Below the pieces are notes generated by a model, which had not been told where the DNA came from, ran no database searches, and worked only from the letters and a program-made list of their open reading frames with translations. The position numbers were made by a program, and so were the translations under genes. Shown piece after piece: positions 50,778-58,949 of a stretch of 64,000 nt of DNA; the first letter of the stretch is position 1; the number at the start of each line of letters is the position of its first letter. Origin of the DNA: Streptomyces sp. 1222.5 (GTDB lineage: Bacteria; Actinomycetota; Actinomycetes; Streptomycetales; Streptomycetaceae); contig NZ_FNSZ01000001.1 of the NCBI RefSeq assembly GCF_900105245.1, forward strand, positions 2,728,001 to 2,792,000, given 5' to 3'.

Positions 50778-50904
50778 GCCGCCGGACTCTACCGGGCGCC
50801 GCTATCTCACTCCATGAACCCTCGCAACCGCGCGGTTTCGCCCATGAACATGCAGGGCAGACCGTACGTTAAAGAAGGTGAAAGGATGCGCGGGGGAAAG
50901 AAAG

Positions 50905-50926
50905 AAGGGACGCCGAAGCGTCCCTT
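50905..50926 (-). terminator. Rho-independent terminator before smc
   Basis: AAGGGACGC and GCGTCCCTT form a 9-bp stem with a CGAA tetraloop. On the minus strand it is followed by TTCTTTCTTT, a U-rich tract. It ends the transcript of the small coiled-coil gene (stop at 51024). Confidence 0.9.
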
Positions 50927-51023
50927 GCAACTCTGACGGCCGGGTTGCGGTCGTCGGATCAACTGAGCGGTTGATACGGGCAGCCCGATCTTCTGCGACT
51001 GCTGTCGTGGAGCGATGCAGTGA

Positions 51024-51227
51024 TCAGGTGAGCGCAGGCTCCGCCTGGTGTGCGTCGATGCTCTCCATGATCCTGTCCTGAGAGGCGGCAGCCGACAGCG
51101 CTTCGTTCTCCGCCTGGATCCGTACGAGCTCGGACTCCAGGTCCTGAACGCGCTGCTGCAGCCGTCGCATCTCGGCGAGGAGTCGAGGGTCGGAGCCGCC
51201 GACGTAACCGAGAAGCGCCTTTGCCAT
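51024..51227 (-). CDS. Small coiled-coil protein
   Basis: The 67-aa protein begins MAKALLGYVGGSDPRLLAEM from ATG 51227. Residues 15-55 form a strong coiled-coil pattern (MRRLQQRVQDLESELVRIQAENEAL). I recall near-identical proteins across Streptomyces but know no function. It lies alone between smc and acylphosphatase with its own terminator. An association with SMC is a guess from position only. Confidence 0.8.
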   Translation of the reverse strand: MAKALLGYVGGSDPRLLAEMRRLQQRVQDLESELVRIQAENEALSAAASQDRIMESIDAHQAEPALT

Positions 51228-51621
51228 GATGGATGGTCCTCCACACTGAGTGACCGACCGATGCGGTGTGGGTCGTGAGGGAATCGCACCCGCGGTGCTT
51301 GGCACATCGTGGTGTTGCTCTGCTGTTGCTTCATGCCAAACAGCTAAGGTGCGCGGGGCTTTCAGCGTCTCACCAAAAAGTTTGACGGTCAACACGATCA
51401 CACCCTGTATTGGCGGGCTGACCGGGGCGCGCGGCCGGGAAAACGGCGGCGCTGCGTCTCTTCCGGTGCCCTCAGGGCGTGGTGACCAGCCGACGATCAG
51501 CTGTACCAGCGGAGCCTGCCACGCCACGTCGCATCTGGCAACCACCAGGTCGTTTCTGCTCCGCGCATGTGCCGTTGGCAGCTCACCCCGCCTCGGCCTG
51601 CGGGTCTGTACAGAAATCGGC
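51228..51621. other. Intergenic with a tRNA-like patch
   Basis: No gene is supported in these 394 bp. On the minus strand, 51263-51345 shows tRNA-like pieces: a D-arm-like TAGCTGTTTGG and AAGCA, and a T-arm-like GCGGGTGCGATTCCCTC. The acceptor arms do not pair, so it is not a tRNA gene as it stands. Confidence 0.45.
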
Positions 51622-51903
51622 TCAGCGGATGGCGAAGCCGTCGTAGCCGCCGCGGGGTGTGTCCCAGATCTCGGTGACTCCTTCTACGCGTCCGGGCGTG
51701 TCGTCACCCTGGAGCCAGGCGAGCAGACCCTCGCAGCCGTTCCTCGATCCCTCGGCGACCACCTGGACCCGGCCGTCGGCCAAATTGAGAGCAAAACCAC
51801 TCAGGCCGCCGATCTCCAGTGCCTTGGCGCGCGTGAACCAGCGGAAACCCACACCCTGCACGCGTCCGCGAACCCAGGCGACCAGTCGTACATCCTCGCT
51901 CAT
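51622..51903 (-). CDS. acyP: Acylphosphatase
   Basis: Acylphosphatases hydrolyse carboxyl-phosphate bonds, for example in acetyl phosphate. The 93-aa protein matches the family over its whole length: [18 protein letters not shown] contains the active-site Arg, and [17 protein letters not shown] holds the active-site Asn. ATG 51903 is the only sensible start. It is a single-gene unit, divergent from the CAP-domain gene. Confidence 0.96.
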   Translation of the reverse strand: MSEDVRLVAWVRGRVQGVGFRWFTRAKALEIGGLSGFALNLADGRVQVVAEGSRNGCEGLLAWLQGDDTPGRVEGVTEIWDTPRGGYDGFAIR

Positions 51904-52082
51904 GGGTGCAACCTAACCGGCCGATGTCGCTCGGCACACGTCGCGCCCCAACGGCATGCGGTAGCGTCCGCACCCACTACATCTCATATGAAACTCACTC
52001 GATCGAGTGGGTTTGGTCGGCCAGGGGGTCACTCGGCACGCCGGCACCGGTCGACCGCGGGCACGAGGAAGAGGGCAAGGAC

Positions 52083-53234
52083 ATGGGACGCCACCGACGC
52101 TCAGCCGCCGGCCGCGCATCCGAGGGCCGCGCCCCGGGAGCCGCGTACACGCACTCCGCCCCGGGGGGCGACGATCCCCGGCACGCGTCCGCGGGCGGAC
52201 GGGTGCCGATGGGCATTGCTCCCTATCTCAACCCGGAGGCCTACGCCGAGACGAACGCCCGGGCTCACGCCTACCTGTTCTCGGCCGACGGCAACGGCCA
52301 CGGCCCGGCCGGATCCGCCCCCGCGGGCGGCGGGTTCACCCCCGCCGGTGTCCCCGCGCCGGGTCACCGGCACCGGAAGAAGGCCGCGCGGCCGGTGCGC
52401 ACCGGGCTGCTCGGGGTGTCCGCGGCCGTCGCCCTCGGCACGGTCGCCGTGGCCACCGGAGTGGTGCCGGGTCTGCAGGACTACCGGCTCGGCGGCGGTA
52501 CGCACACCACGGGCGGTGACCGAATACAGGCGGCCGACTCCCCCAGCAACACCGCCAGCGAGCAGGGGGGCACCTCGGGCAGCGCCGACAGCCCCGACGG
52601 CCCGGCCGCGGGCGGGAACAACGGGCGATCGCAGCCCGGCACCCCCGCCGCCCCCGCTTCCTCGTCCCCCTCTTCCTCCCCTTCCTCCCCTTCGTCTCCT
52701 TCTCCGTCGTCGCCCTCCGCCTCGAAGCCGGCGCGCGAGACCTCCCCGTCGCGCACGACTCCCGGAAAGCCCGCACCGTCGAGGCCGAAGACCACCCCGT
52801 CGCGTACGGCGACCAAGGCGCCCAGTGCCTCCACCGCCCCGGGCCCGGTGTCGACGGAGGCCGCCGCCGAGGCGGAGGTGCTGAAGCTGGTCAACGAGGA
52901 GCGGGCGAAGGTCGGGTGCAGCGCCCTGGCGGCGAACTCCTCGCTGGCGCGACTGGCCGGCGCCTTCAGTGACGACATGGCCGCGCGGGACTTCTTCGAC
53001 CACACCGACCCGGACGGCGCCACCCCGTGGGACCGGGCCGCGAAGGCGGGCATCACCGACCTCGGCGGCGAGAACATAGCCCGCGGCCAGGCGTCGGCGG
53101 CGGCCGTGATGGAGGCCTGGATGAACAGCCCGGGCCACCGCGCCAACATCCTGAACTGCGACTACAAGACCCTCGGCGTCGGCGTCCACGTGGGCCAGGG
53201 CGGCCCCTGGTGGACGCAGGACTTCGGCTACTGA
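52083..53234 (+). CDS. Membrane-anchored CAP/SCP-domain protein
   Basis: The 383-aa protein has a cytoplasmic, Gly/Ala-rich N-terminus (about 1-95), one membrane helix (LGVSAAVALGTVAVATGVV, about 103-122), and a long Ser/Pro/Thr linker (about 150-255). The CAP domain (about 258-383) has LKLVNEERAKVGC, DHTDPDG, GENIARG, SPGHRANIL and GVGVHVG. It is anchored with the domain outside. CAP proteins in bacteria are little understood. ATG 52083 follows a GAGGAAGAGG ribosome-binding site. Confidence 0.93.
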   Translation: MGRHRRSAAGRASEGRAPGAAYTHSAPGGDDPRHASAGGRVPMGIAPYLNPEAYAETNARAHAYLFSADGNGHGPAGSAPAGGGFTPAGVPAPGHRHRKKAARPVRTGLLGVSAAVALGTVAVATGVVPGLQDYRLGGGTHTTGGDRIQAADSPSNTASEQGGTSGSADSPDGPAAGGNNGRSQPGTPAAPASSSPSSSPSSPSSPSPSSPSASKPARETSPSRTTPGKPAPSRPKTTPSRTATKAPSASTAPGPVSTEAAAEAEVLKLVNEERAKVGCSALAANSSLARLAGAFSDDMAARDFFDHTDPDGATPWDRAAKAGITDLGGENIARGQASAAAVMEAWMNSPGHRANILNCDYKTLGVGVHVGQGGPWWTQDFGY

Positions 53235-53843
53235 GATTCTCGCAGGTCAGCGCTCTATGAGGTCTCCTGGGCCGTCTCAGGACCGTCAGCGGTAGCCGAG
53301 TCAGCCCCGAAGACCGCATCGACGGCGGCCCGGGTCCGGGGCGCGCTGGGTGGCCCTGTCCGGAGTACGTCCAGTGGGCGAGCACCAGCGTGGAGCCCTC
53401 ACCGCGGTAGTGCCCCGTCGATCGAACTCACAAGTCGCTGATCGAGAAGGCAACCGAGGTCGCGCAACTTGTGGGGGGATCCTGGCCTTGCTCGTCCTCC
53501 TGTGCACCCCGTTGGCACCTCGCGCCTTCTCATAGGCGTGCCCCACGCGTTCCCTGAGAGGCGGTGGCCGAGGGGGAACAACGGGGACGACGGGCCGGCA
53601 GGTCAGCAGAAGGCCAGCTCAGCAGCGCTCACGTACGTGATCCCTCCAGCTAGACGGGGGCTCACCGGGACTGCTGGTTCACGACGTCTGCTGCACATCC
53701 AGGGCCTGTCCGACGGGGCGCATCACCGCCCCCGCACCCGCCGGCACTGTCACCCGATTGGCTCAACACGACGTGCCACCCACATGGGTGAAGATCAAGC
53801 TGAATAGTGTTCCAACAGAGGCAATCCGTGAAAGGCGAACCAA
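53235..53843. other. Accessory scar with integrase tail remnant
   Basis: No intact gene is supported in these 609 bp. A likely integrase C-terminal remnant lies at 53251-53340 (minus), 16 bp past the CAP stop. A plus-strand patch (HKSLIEKATEVAQLV, about 53430-53475) also looks like protein sequence. The interval appears to be the scar of an excised or decayed element. Confidence 0.55.
53257..53340 (-). pseudogene. C-terminal remnant of a tyrosine-recombinase integrase
   Basis: On the minus strand the frame RTRAAVDAVFGADSATADGPE continues TAQETS and stops. It resembles the extreme C-terminus of integrases of this type; the int at 5675 ends SERARRALDAVFDTAQEP, with the same pattern. About 27 codons remain and the catalytic part is absent; upstream sequence is unrelated. 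Short, so the call is tentative. Confidence 0.5.
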
Positions 53844-54056
53844 ATGCGCATTCGACGAAGCCTCGCCGCCGTCATCACCACGGCAGCCCTCGCCGGACTC
53901 GGCCTGACAGGCGCCGCCACCGCCACCGCCGCCACCCACGCCGCCCCCACCGGCGCCGCCCCGACCGTGGGTGAGTGCGAGAAGGGCGGCGGAACAGTTG
54001 ATTGGGCGACCTGGACCTGCAAGGGCGGAACGTACGACGGGCAAAAGATCGACTGA
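53844..54056 (+). CDS. Small secreted protein with two cysteines
   Basis: The 70-aa protein has a signal peptide (basic MRIRRS, hydrophobic core, likely cleavage after ATA or ATAATHA near residues 28-32). The mature part is about 40 residues with Cys in GECEKGGG and WTCKGG, probably a disulfide, and ends YDGQKID. It is flanked by a strong terminator. I do not recognise a family; similar small exported proteins occur in Streptomyces. It lies in the accessory scar. Confidence 0.7.
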   Translation: MRIRRSLAAVITTAALAGLGLTGAATATAATHAAPTGAAPTVGECEKGGGTVDWATWTCKGGTYDGQKID

Positions 54057-54065
54057 CCCTCGCAA

Positions 54066-54096
54066 AGCGCCCCGCAGCCACGCGCCGCGGGGCGCT
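54066..54096 (+). terminator. Terminator after the small secreted gene
   Basis: AGCGCCCCGC and GCGGGGCGCT form a perfect 10-bp stem with an 11-nt loop, starting 9 bp past the stop. No U-tract follows, as is common in Streptomyces. Confidence 0.85.
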
Positions 54097-54216
54097 CCCA
54101 CGCGAGCGTAGCCGGGAGAGTCGCAGGGACTGTGCCGACCCGTCGGGCACGCTCAAAGAGGCGCGAGAGGTCGCGGCCGGCACGCGGCCGGCACGTCGGA
54201 CTCCGAGTGCGCACAC

Positions 54217-54495
54217 ATGGCGGACTCGTACTTCGAGGCCTTCCTGAGCGACACGGATGGTGTGCCGGCAGGGTCCGAGCGGGACGTCAGCGCACTCACG
54301 GAGTCGCCCTCGGACGAACGGGTGCTCCACATCGTGGAGCGGGTCGTTCTGGCCCTCAACGAGGTCTACGAACGGCACGAAAGCAGCGGCTGGCGCTCGT
54401 CGCTGCCGCGCTCCGCGCTCGCGAGCGGAGCGATCCGTGCGGACAGGAACCGCTCGATCGCCCGCACATCGCCGAGATCGACGTCCGCCGCGTAG
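54217..54495 (+). pseudogene. Possible truncated gene fragment
   Basis: From ATG 54217 the frame reads MADSYFEAFLSDTDGVPAGS, then DERVLHIVERVVLALNEVYERHES, which looks like a real helical protein to about residue 57. After that it turns into low-complexity Arg/Ser/Ala sequence that is antisense to another protein-like patch (RPALVYAADVDLGDVRAIERFL, minus strand). I infer that the first 57 codons or so are a truncated gene. No family recognised. Confidence 0.4.
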
Positions 54496-54610
54496 ACCAG
54501 AGCGGGTCGCCGCCGCGCACGCCCTTGCGAGGGTTCCACGTCCGGAGCGTAGCCACCGGCCGGCACCACCGATGTCGCCCGGGCCGCCTCACGGCTCGCC
54601 CCCGGCCGGC

Positions 54611-54649
54611 GAGAAAGGGCCGCCGCATGGGGTGCGGCGGCCCTTTCTC
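54611..54649 (-). terminator. Strong bidirectional hairpin
   Basis: GAGAAAGGGCCGCCGCA and its exact complement make a perfect 17-bp stem with a 5-nt loop. It lies 34 bp beyond the stop of the minus-strand secreted gene. The A- and T-rich ends of the stem provide a U-run in either direction. Confidence 0.88.
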
Positions 54650-54683
54650 CGGGTCCGGCCCGGTGGTTCGCCGGCGCGCCGCG

Positions 54684-54965
54684 TCAGCGGATGATGATCA
54701 CCACGGGGACGGAGCTGTAGGGATAGCCGGCGAACGGATAGAACCCCGTGGCTCCGAGTGTGCCGAAGCCGCAGTTGTTGAAGCCGCGGTTGAAGCCCGC
54801 ACCGAAGCGGCATCCGCCGTGCGTCTGGACGCTTGGTGACAGCGACCGGACGCTGTCCGTGGTCACCGCGGCTGACGCCGGGTTCGCGACCGCGACCGTT
54901 CCGGCGACGGCACCGCCCGCGAGGACGGCGGCGGCCAGGGTTCGCATGACCGGGTTGCTGCGCAT
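54684..54965 (-). CDS. Small secreted protein, Gly/Phe-rich
   Basis: The 93-aa protein starts at ATG 54965 after a near-perfect GAAGGAGG ribosome-binding site. The signal peptide (basic start, AAAVLAGGAVAGTVAVA) is cleaved probably after ASA near residue 33. The mature part has two Cys (GGCRFG, NNCGFG), is rich in Gly, Phe and Asn, and ends hydrophobic (SSVPVVIIIR). Function is unknown. It may be a surface or matrix peptide; I do not recognise a chaplin or rodlin motif. Confidence 0.75.
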   Translation of the reverse strand: MRSNPVMRTLAAAVLAGGAVAGTVAVANPASAAVTTDSVRSLSPSVQTHGGCRFGAGFNRGFNNCGFGTLGATGFYPFAGYPYSSVPVVIIIR

Positions 54966-55138
54966 ATGTCGGCCTCCTTCACCCCGAGATATCCACACCC
55001 CTCCGGTATCTCCGCTCACACCAGGTAACACCCGTTCGACGGAACGTACCACCCAGGCGATCCCGAGCCCCGGGATTCCGGGCCCGGGGCCGGGGTGCCG
55101 GATCCGTCGCCGGGCCCGTCACCGCGCCCGGAGCCGCC

Positions 55139-55723
55139 CTACGCGGCGGCGCGCCCGCGCGCGAACAGCAGCGCGGTCTCCGCCACGCGGCGGCCGAGGT
55201 GCTCGGCCGTGGCGATGTCGGCCTTGTGGACGCCCTCGGGACCCTGGTCGTTGTTGCTCTGCGCGGCGGCGCCGGCGAAGAAGCCGAGGCGGTTGAGGTC
55301 GTTCTCCGAGGCGGTGCTGCTGTTCCAGCCGGGCAGCAGGCCGAGGTTGACCCAGTGCATACCGTGCTGGGCGGCGAGCGTCTGGAAGAACTGCAGGGTG
55401 TGCAGCTTGTCGCCGCTCTTCGAGGCCGAGTTCGTGAAGCCGGCCGCCAGCTTGTCCTTCCAGTCCTGGCCGAACCAGCGCCGCGAGCTCGCCTCGGCGA
55501 AGACGTGGAAGGCACCGGAGGCGGTGCCCATGTAGGTGGGCGAACCGAAGACGATCGCGTCCGAGCGGTCCAGCGTCTCCCACTGCTCGTCGGTGATGTC
55601 GTCGACCTTGATCAGGTGCACCTCGGCACCCGCGTCCGCCGCGCCCGCACGGACGGCCTCGGCGAGGACGGCGGTGTGGCCGTAACCGGAGTGGTAGGCG
55701 ATGGAAACGACAGGGTAGGACAT
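55139..55723 (-). CDS. WrbA-like flavodoxin / NAD(P)H:quinone oxidoreductase
   Basis: The 194-aa protein begins SYPVVSIAYHSGYGHTAVLAE, the FMN-phosphate loop of flavodoxin-like folds, and has DAIVFGSPTYMGTASG and FTNSASKSGDK, seen in WrbA-like NAD(P)H dehydrogenases. Such enzymes reduce quinones by two electrons. ATG 55723 starts the fold. It is divergent from an HxlR regulator, with a palindrome between them, so HxlR likely represses it, as in quinone-responsive pairs elsewhere. Confidence 0.92.
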   Translation of the reverse strand: MSYPVVSIAYHSGYGHTAVLAEAVRAGAADAGAEVHLIKVDDITDEQWETLDRSDAIVFGSPTYMGTASGAFHVFAEASSRRWFGQDWKDKLAAGFTNSASKSGDKLHTLQFFQTLAAQHGMHWVNLGLLPGWNSSTASENDLNRLGFFAGAAAQSNNDQGPEGVHKADIATAEHLGRRVAETALLFARGRAAA

Positions 55724-55768
55724 GACACTCCTTGGAAGGGGCAGCTCAAAAGCAATAACCAAAGGAAA

Positions 55769-55789
55769 GCACTAGCTAGAAGTTAGTGC
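55769..55789. promoter_or_regulatory. Candidate HxlR operator
   Basis: GCACTA-9N-TAGTGC is a 6-9-6 inverted repeat in the 106-bp divergent region between the flavodoxin gene (start 55723) and the HxlR gene (start 55830). Its placement and symmetry fit a dimeric winged-helix regulator of both genes. Confidence 0.6.
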
Positions 55790-55829
55790 AACCTGGCAGG
55801 TGGCGCTGCGCGCGCGTACCCTTTCCGAT

Positions 55830-56225
55830 ATGACCGCCATCGCCCCGGACCACGACGACCTCGCCTACAACGTCTTCGCCAAGGCCTGCCCGTCACGCGG
55901 CACGCTGGAGCACGTCACGGGCCGCTGGGGCGGACTGACGCTCGGCGCGCTGCACGAGGGCTCGCTGCGCTTCAACGAGCTGCGCCGCCGGGTCGACGGT
56001 GTGAGCGAGAAGATGCTGTCCCAGACACTGCACGCGCTGGAGCGCGACGGACTGGTGCACCGCGAGGCGCAGCCGACGAACCCGCCCCGCGTGGACTACG
56101 AACTCACCCCCCTGGGCCGCCAGGTCGCCGAGCGCCTGCTGGCGCTCATCCACTGCGTGGAGGGTGCGATGGACGACGTGCTCGCGTCCCGTGCGCGTTA
56201 CGACGAGACGCGCGGCGGCCTCTGA
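55830..56225 (+). CDS. HxlR-family transcriptional regulator
   Basis: The 131-aa protein has the winged helix of Hxl[49 protein letters not shown] and then [14 protein letters not shown]. Its Cys29 in KACPSRG is placed like the sensing Cys of YodB/QorR-type members. ATG 55830 is chosen over a weak upstream frame. It is divergent from the flavodoxin-like gene and its end overlaps the mutM end on the other strand by 28 bases. Confidence 0.93.
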   Translation: MTAIAPDHDDLAYNVFAKACPSRGTLEHVTGRWGGLTLGALHEGSLRFNELRRRVDGVSEKMLSQTLHALERDGLVHREAQPTNPPRVDYELTPLGRQVAERLLALIHCVEGAMDDVLASRARYDETRGGL

Positions 56226-57058
56226 CACTTCGGGCAGAAGTAGCTGGAGCGGTTCATCCAGGGCCGGCGGCGGATGGGGGTGCCGCACCGCTTGCAGGGC
56301 AGGCCCTCACGGCCGTACGCGTCCAGGGAGCGATCGAAGTAGCCCGACTCGCCGTTGACGTTGACGTACAGGCTGTCGAAGCTGGTGCCGCCGACGGCGA
56401 GGGCCGCGTTCATCACGTCCCGTACGTGGCCCAGGAGTTCGGTGACGACCGGGCCGGTGAGGTTCGCCGTCGGCCGCTCGTAGTGGAGGCGGGCGCGCCA
56501 GAGGGCCTCGTCCGCGTAGATGTTGCCGACCCCGCTGATCAACGACTGGTCAAGCAGGGCCCGTTTGACGGTCGTGCGCTTGCGGCGCAGGGCCTGCCGG
56601 AACGCTTCCTCGTCGAACAGCTCGTCGAGGGGGTCGCGGGCGATGTGCGCGATGACGTCGGGCAGCCCGTCGGGGGTGTTCTCGTGCAACGACAGTCCGC
56701 CGAAAGTGCGTTGGTCGACGAAGCGCAGTTCCGTGCCGAGGGAGTCGGCGAACCGGATCCGGATGCGCAGGTGCTTCTCGTCGGGCACCTCGTGCGGCTG
56801 CACCAGCAGCTGGCCGCTCATGCCGAGGTGCGCGAGGACGGACTCGTTCGTCTCCTCCAGCGGCAGCCACAGGTACTTGCCGCGACGGCTGGGGGTGCCG
56901 ATGTGCTTGCCCTTGAGCCGGTGCGCGAAGTCGTCGGCGCCCGCCACGTGCCGGCGGACGGCGCGCGGGTGCAGCACCTCGACCTCGGCGACGGTGCGAT
57001 GGGCGGCCCATCGCTCCAGACCGCGCCGGACCACCTCGACCTCGGGCAACTCGGGCAT
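56198..57058 (-). CDS. mutM: Formamidopyrimidine-DNA glycosylase
   Basis: MutM removes oxidised guanine from DNA. The 286-aa protein has the catalytic N-terminal Pro-Glu ([15 protein letters not shown]), [16 protein letters not shown] with the conserved Lys, [16 protein letters not shown] (the helix-two-turn-helix), and a C-terminal zinc finger with Cys in CKRCG and FCPKCQR. It is last in the group rsmD-coaD-...-rnc-mutM, with a terminator between it and rnc. Confidence 0.96.
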   Translation of the reverse strand: MPELPEVEVVRRGLERWAAHRTVAEVEVLHPRAVRRHVAGADDFAHRLKGKHIGTPSRRGKYLWLPLEETNESVLAHLGMSGQLLVQPHEVPDEKHLRIRIRFADSLGTELRFVDQRTFGGLSLHENTPDGLPDVIAHIARDPLDELFDEEAFRQALRRKRTTVKRALLDQSLISGVGNIYADEALWRARLHYERPTANLTGPVVTELLGHVRDVMNAALAVGGTSFDSLYVNVNGESGYFDRSLDAYGREGLPCKRCGTPIRRRPWMNRSSYFCPKCQRPPRVSS

Positions 57059-57091
57059 CGGGACCCCCGTACACAGCGGTGGATGAGCCGA

Positions 57092-57125
57092 ACGCCCGCC
57101 CCGTCGGGAACGGTGGGGCGGGCGT
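57092..57125 (-). terminator. Hairpin between rnc and mutM
   Basis: ACGCCCGCCCC and GGGGCGGGCGT form a perfect 11-bp stem with a 12-nt loop, 20 bp past the rnc stop and 34 bp before the mutM start. It should reduce read-through into mutM. Confidence 0.8.
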
Positions 57126-57144
57126 CCGGATACTGCTCTCTTCG

Positions 57145-57963
57145 TCAGGCGGAGGCGGACGACGGGTTGCCGTCCTTCGCAGCGGCCTCTTCGACCGCCT
57201 TGGCGCGCTCGTCCGCGGCTGCCCGGATGGACCGCCAGGCGGACTCGGCGGCCTGCTGCTCCGCCTCCTTCTTGCTGCGGCCGGTGCCGGTGCCGTACGA
57301 GACGCCTCCGACGCGGGCAGCAGCAGTAAAGGTCTTCTCGTGATCGGGACCGGTCTCCGAGACCAGGTACTCGGGCACGCCGAGCCCCTCGATCGCGGTG
57401 AGCTCCTGGAGACTGGTCTTCCAGTCCAGGCCGGCTCCGAGGTTCGAGGACTTCTCGATCAGCGGGTCGAAGAGCCGGTGCACCAGCTCCGAGGCCGCGT
57501 CGAGGCCCTGGTCGAGATAGACCGCGCCGATCACCGCTTCCAGGGTGTCGGCGAGAATGGACGCCTTGTCCCGGCCGCCCGTGCCCTCTTCACCACGGCC
57601 GAGCCGGATGAAGGAGCCCAGGTCGAGGCCACGACTGACCTCCGCCAGCGCACGCGAGTTGACCACCGCGGCCCGCAGCTTGGCCAGCTGGCCCTCGGGC
57701 AGGTCGGGGTGGGTGCGGTACAGCGTGTCCGTGACGACGAGGCCGAGCACGGAGTCCCCGAGGAACTCCAGTCGCTCGTTCGTCGGCAGACCGCCGTTCT
57801 CGTACGCGTACGAACGGTGGGTCAGCGCACGCACCAGAAGGGCGGACTCGAGCTGATAGCCGAGCCGCCCTTCCAGAAGCGTGTGGGACGAGGCCTGGTT
57901 GTCCACCTTCTTCTTGGCGGGTACGTCCGCCTTGGCGTCTTCCGCCCTCTTGGGACTGGACAC
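57145..57963 (-). CDS. rnc: Ribonuclease III
   Basis: RNase III cuts double-stranded RNA, matures rRNA and, as absB in S. coelicolor, controls antibiotic production. The 272-aa protein has the catalytic signature [16 protein letters not shown] (about 60-76), then [17 protein letters not shown], and a C-terminal dsRNA-binding domain with [20 protein letters not shown]. The start is GTG 57963. It lies 20 bp downstream of rpmF. Confidence 0.96.
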   Translation of the reverse strand: MSSPKRAEDAKADVPAKKKVDNQASSHTLLEGRLGYQLESALLVRALTHRSYAYENGGLPTNERLEFLGDSVLGLVVTDTLYRTHPDLPEGQLAKLRAAVVNSRALAEVSRGLDLGSFIRLGRGEEGTGGRDKASILADTLEAVIGAVYLDQGLDAASELVHRLFDPLIEKSSNLGAGLDWKTSLQELTAIEGLGVPEYLVSETGPDHEKTFTAAARVGGVSYGTGTGRSKKEAEQQAAESAWRSIRAAADERAKAVEEAAAKDGNPSSASA

Positions 57964-57983
57964 AGTGCCTCTCACCAGCCCGC

Positions 57984-58157
57984 TCAGACTTCGAGGACCT
58001 GGCGCTTGTTGTAGGTGCCGCAAGACGGGCACGCGATGTGCTGCTGCTTGGGCTCGTGGCAGCGCTCGCACGCAACCAGGGTGGGGACCGCAGCCTTCCA
58101 CTGCGACCGGCGGTGGCGCGTGTTGCTGCGCGACATCTTCCGCTTCGGAACAGCCAC
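57984..58157 (-). CDS. rpmF: 50S ribosomal protein L32, zinc-binding form
   Basis: L32 is a small protein of the 50S subunit. The 57-aa protein starts [22 protein letters not shown] from GTG 58157 and has Cys pairs in ACERCHEP and ACPSCGTYN, the zinc-binding form. Streptomyces often also carry a Cys-free paralogue elsewhere. The gene is too short for many gene finders. It lies 2 bp after the DUF177 stop, the standard DUF177-rpmF pairing. Confidence 0.95.
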   Translation of the reverse strand: MAVPKRKMSRSNTRHRRSQWKAAVPTLVACERCHEPKQQHIACPSCGTYNKRQVLEV

Positions 58158-58159
58158 GG

Positions 58160-58810
58160 CTACTTCTCCTGCTTCTCGTCGACGCCCGCTTCCGCGTCAG
58201 CGCCGCTCATCTCGTCCTTCTCGCCGTCTTCAGGTGAACCGGCGAGTCCCTGCAAAGCCGCCCAACGGATGTCGACGGCGTCGTGGTGGTGGTCCGGGTC
58301 GTCCGCGAGCCGCACTCCGCACTCGGAGCACAGGCCCGGGCAGTCTTCCTGGCACACCGGCTGCATCGGCAGTGCGAGCACCACCGCATCGCGCAGCAGA
58401 GGTTCGAGGTCGAACAAGCCGTCCTCGAGGTAGAACCTGTCCTCGTCGTCCTCGGCGTCGTCGCCCGGTTCCGCGATCACGCGGCCCCGGTCGTCGGCGT
58501 CAGGGTACGAGAACAGCTCCTGGAAGTCCGTTTCGAGCTCCAGCCCGACCGGCTCCAGACACCTTACGCACTCCCCCTCGGCCTGTGCACGGGCGGTGCC
58601 TGTGACGAGCACACCTTCCATGACCGACTCGAGTCGGAGTTCGAGCTCCACCGGGGCGCCCTGCGGCACTCCGATGACACCCGGGATGCCGAGATCGGCC
58701 GGGGCGTCGATCGTGCGGGTCAGGCGCTGCAGCGCGCCAGGACGCCGACCCAGCTCGTGCGTGTCGAACACGAAGGGGTTGCGGTGGTCGAGGCGGGCGT
58801 TGGAGGCCAT
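58160..58810 (-). CDS. DUF177 (YceD) protein, ribosome-linked
   Basis: The 216-aa protein has the DUF177 core, with [22 protein letters not shown] (about 90-115) and [16 protein letters not shown] near the C-terminus. YceD-type proteins are linked to rRNA processing and 50S assembly in plants and bacteria. ATG 58810 is chosen because the sequence before it is not conserved. The tail is acidic and Lys/Glu-rich. Adjacent to rpmF, as in most bacteria. Confidence 0.92.
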   Translation of the reverse strand: MASNARLDHRNPFVFDTHELGRRPGALQRLTRTIDAPADLGIPGVIGVPQGAPVELELRLESVMEGVLVTGTARAQAEGECVRCLEPVGLELETDFQELFSYPDADDRGRVIAEPGDDAEDDEDRFYLEDGLFDLEPLLRDAVVLALPMQPVCQEDCPGLCSECGVRLADDPDHHHDAVDIRWAALQGLAGSPEDGEKDEMSGADAEAGVDEKQEK

Positions 58811-58949
58811 TCCTGCTTTCGATCTTCTGAACTCGAGGGGACGCCACCCGACGGTGTTCCGGGCAGCGGTGATCGCGGACATACGCGCGACCGAAGAGCC
58901 AGGATACTGGACCTTTCGCTCAGGGCCCAATCCGGTACGGCTCCGGCTG

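Larger units (their letters stand above)
54057..54683. other. Accessory stretch with gene fragments
   Basis: This 627-bp stretch holds the terminator at 54066-54096, a possible gene fragment on the plus strand (from ATG 54217) and one on the minus strand (about 54410-54530) that face each other, and a strong hairpin at 54611-54649. No intact gene is supported. Confidence 0.5.

Noticed and set aside
48027..50936. Long plus-strand frame antisense to smc
   Set aside because: It is antisense to smc, the sequence is low-complexity and no domain is visible.
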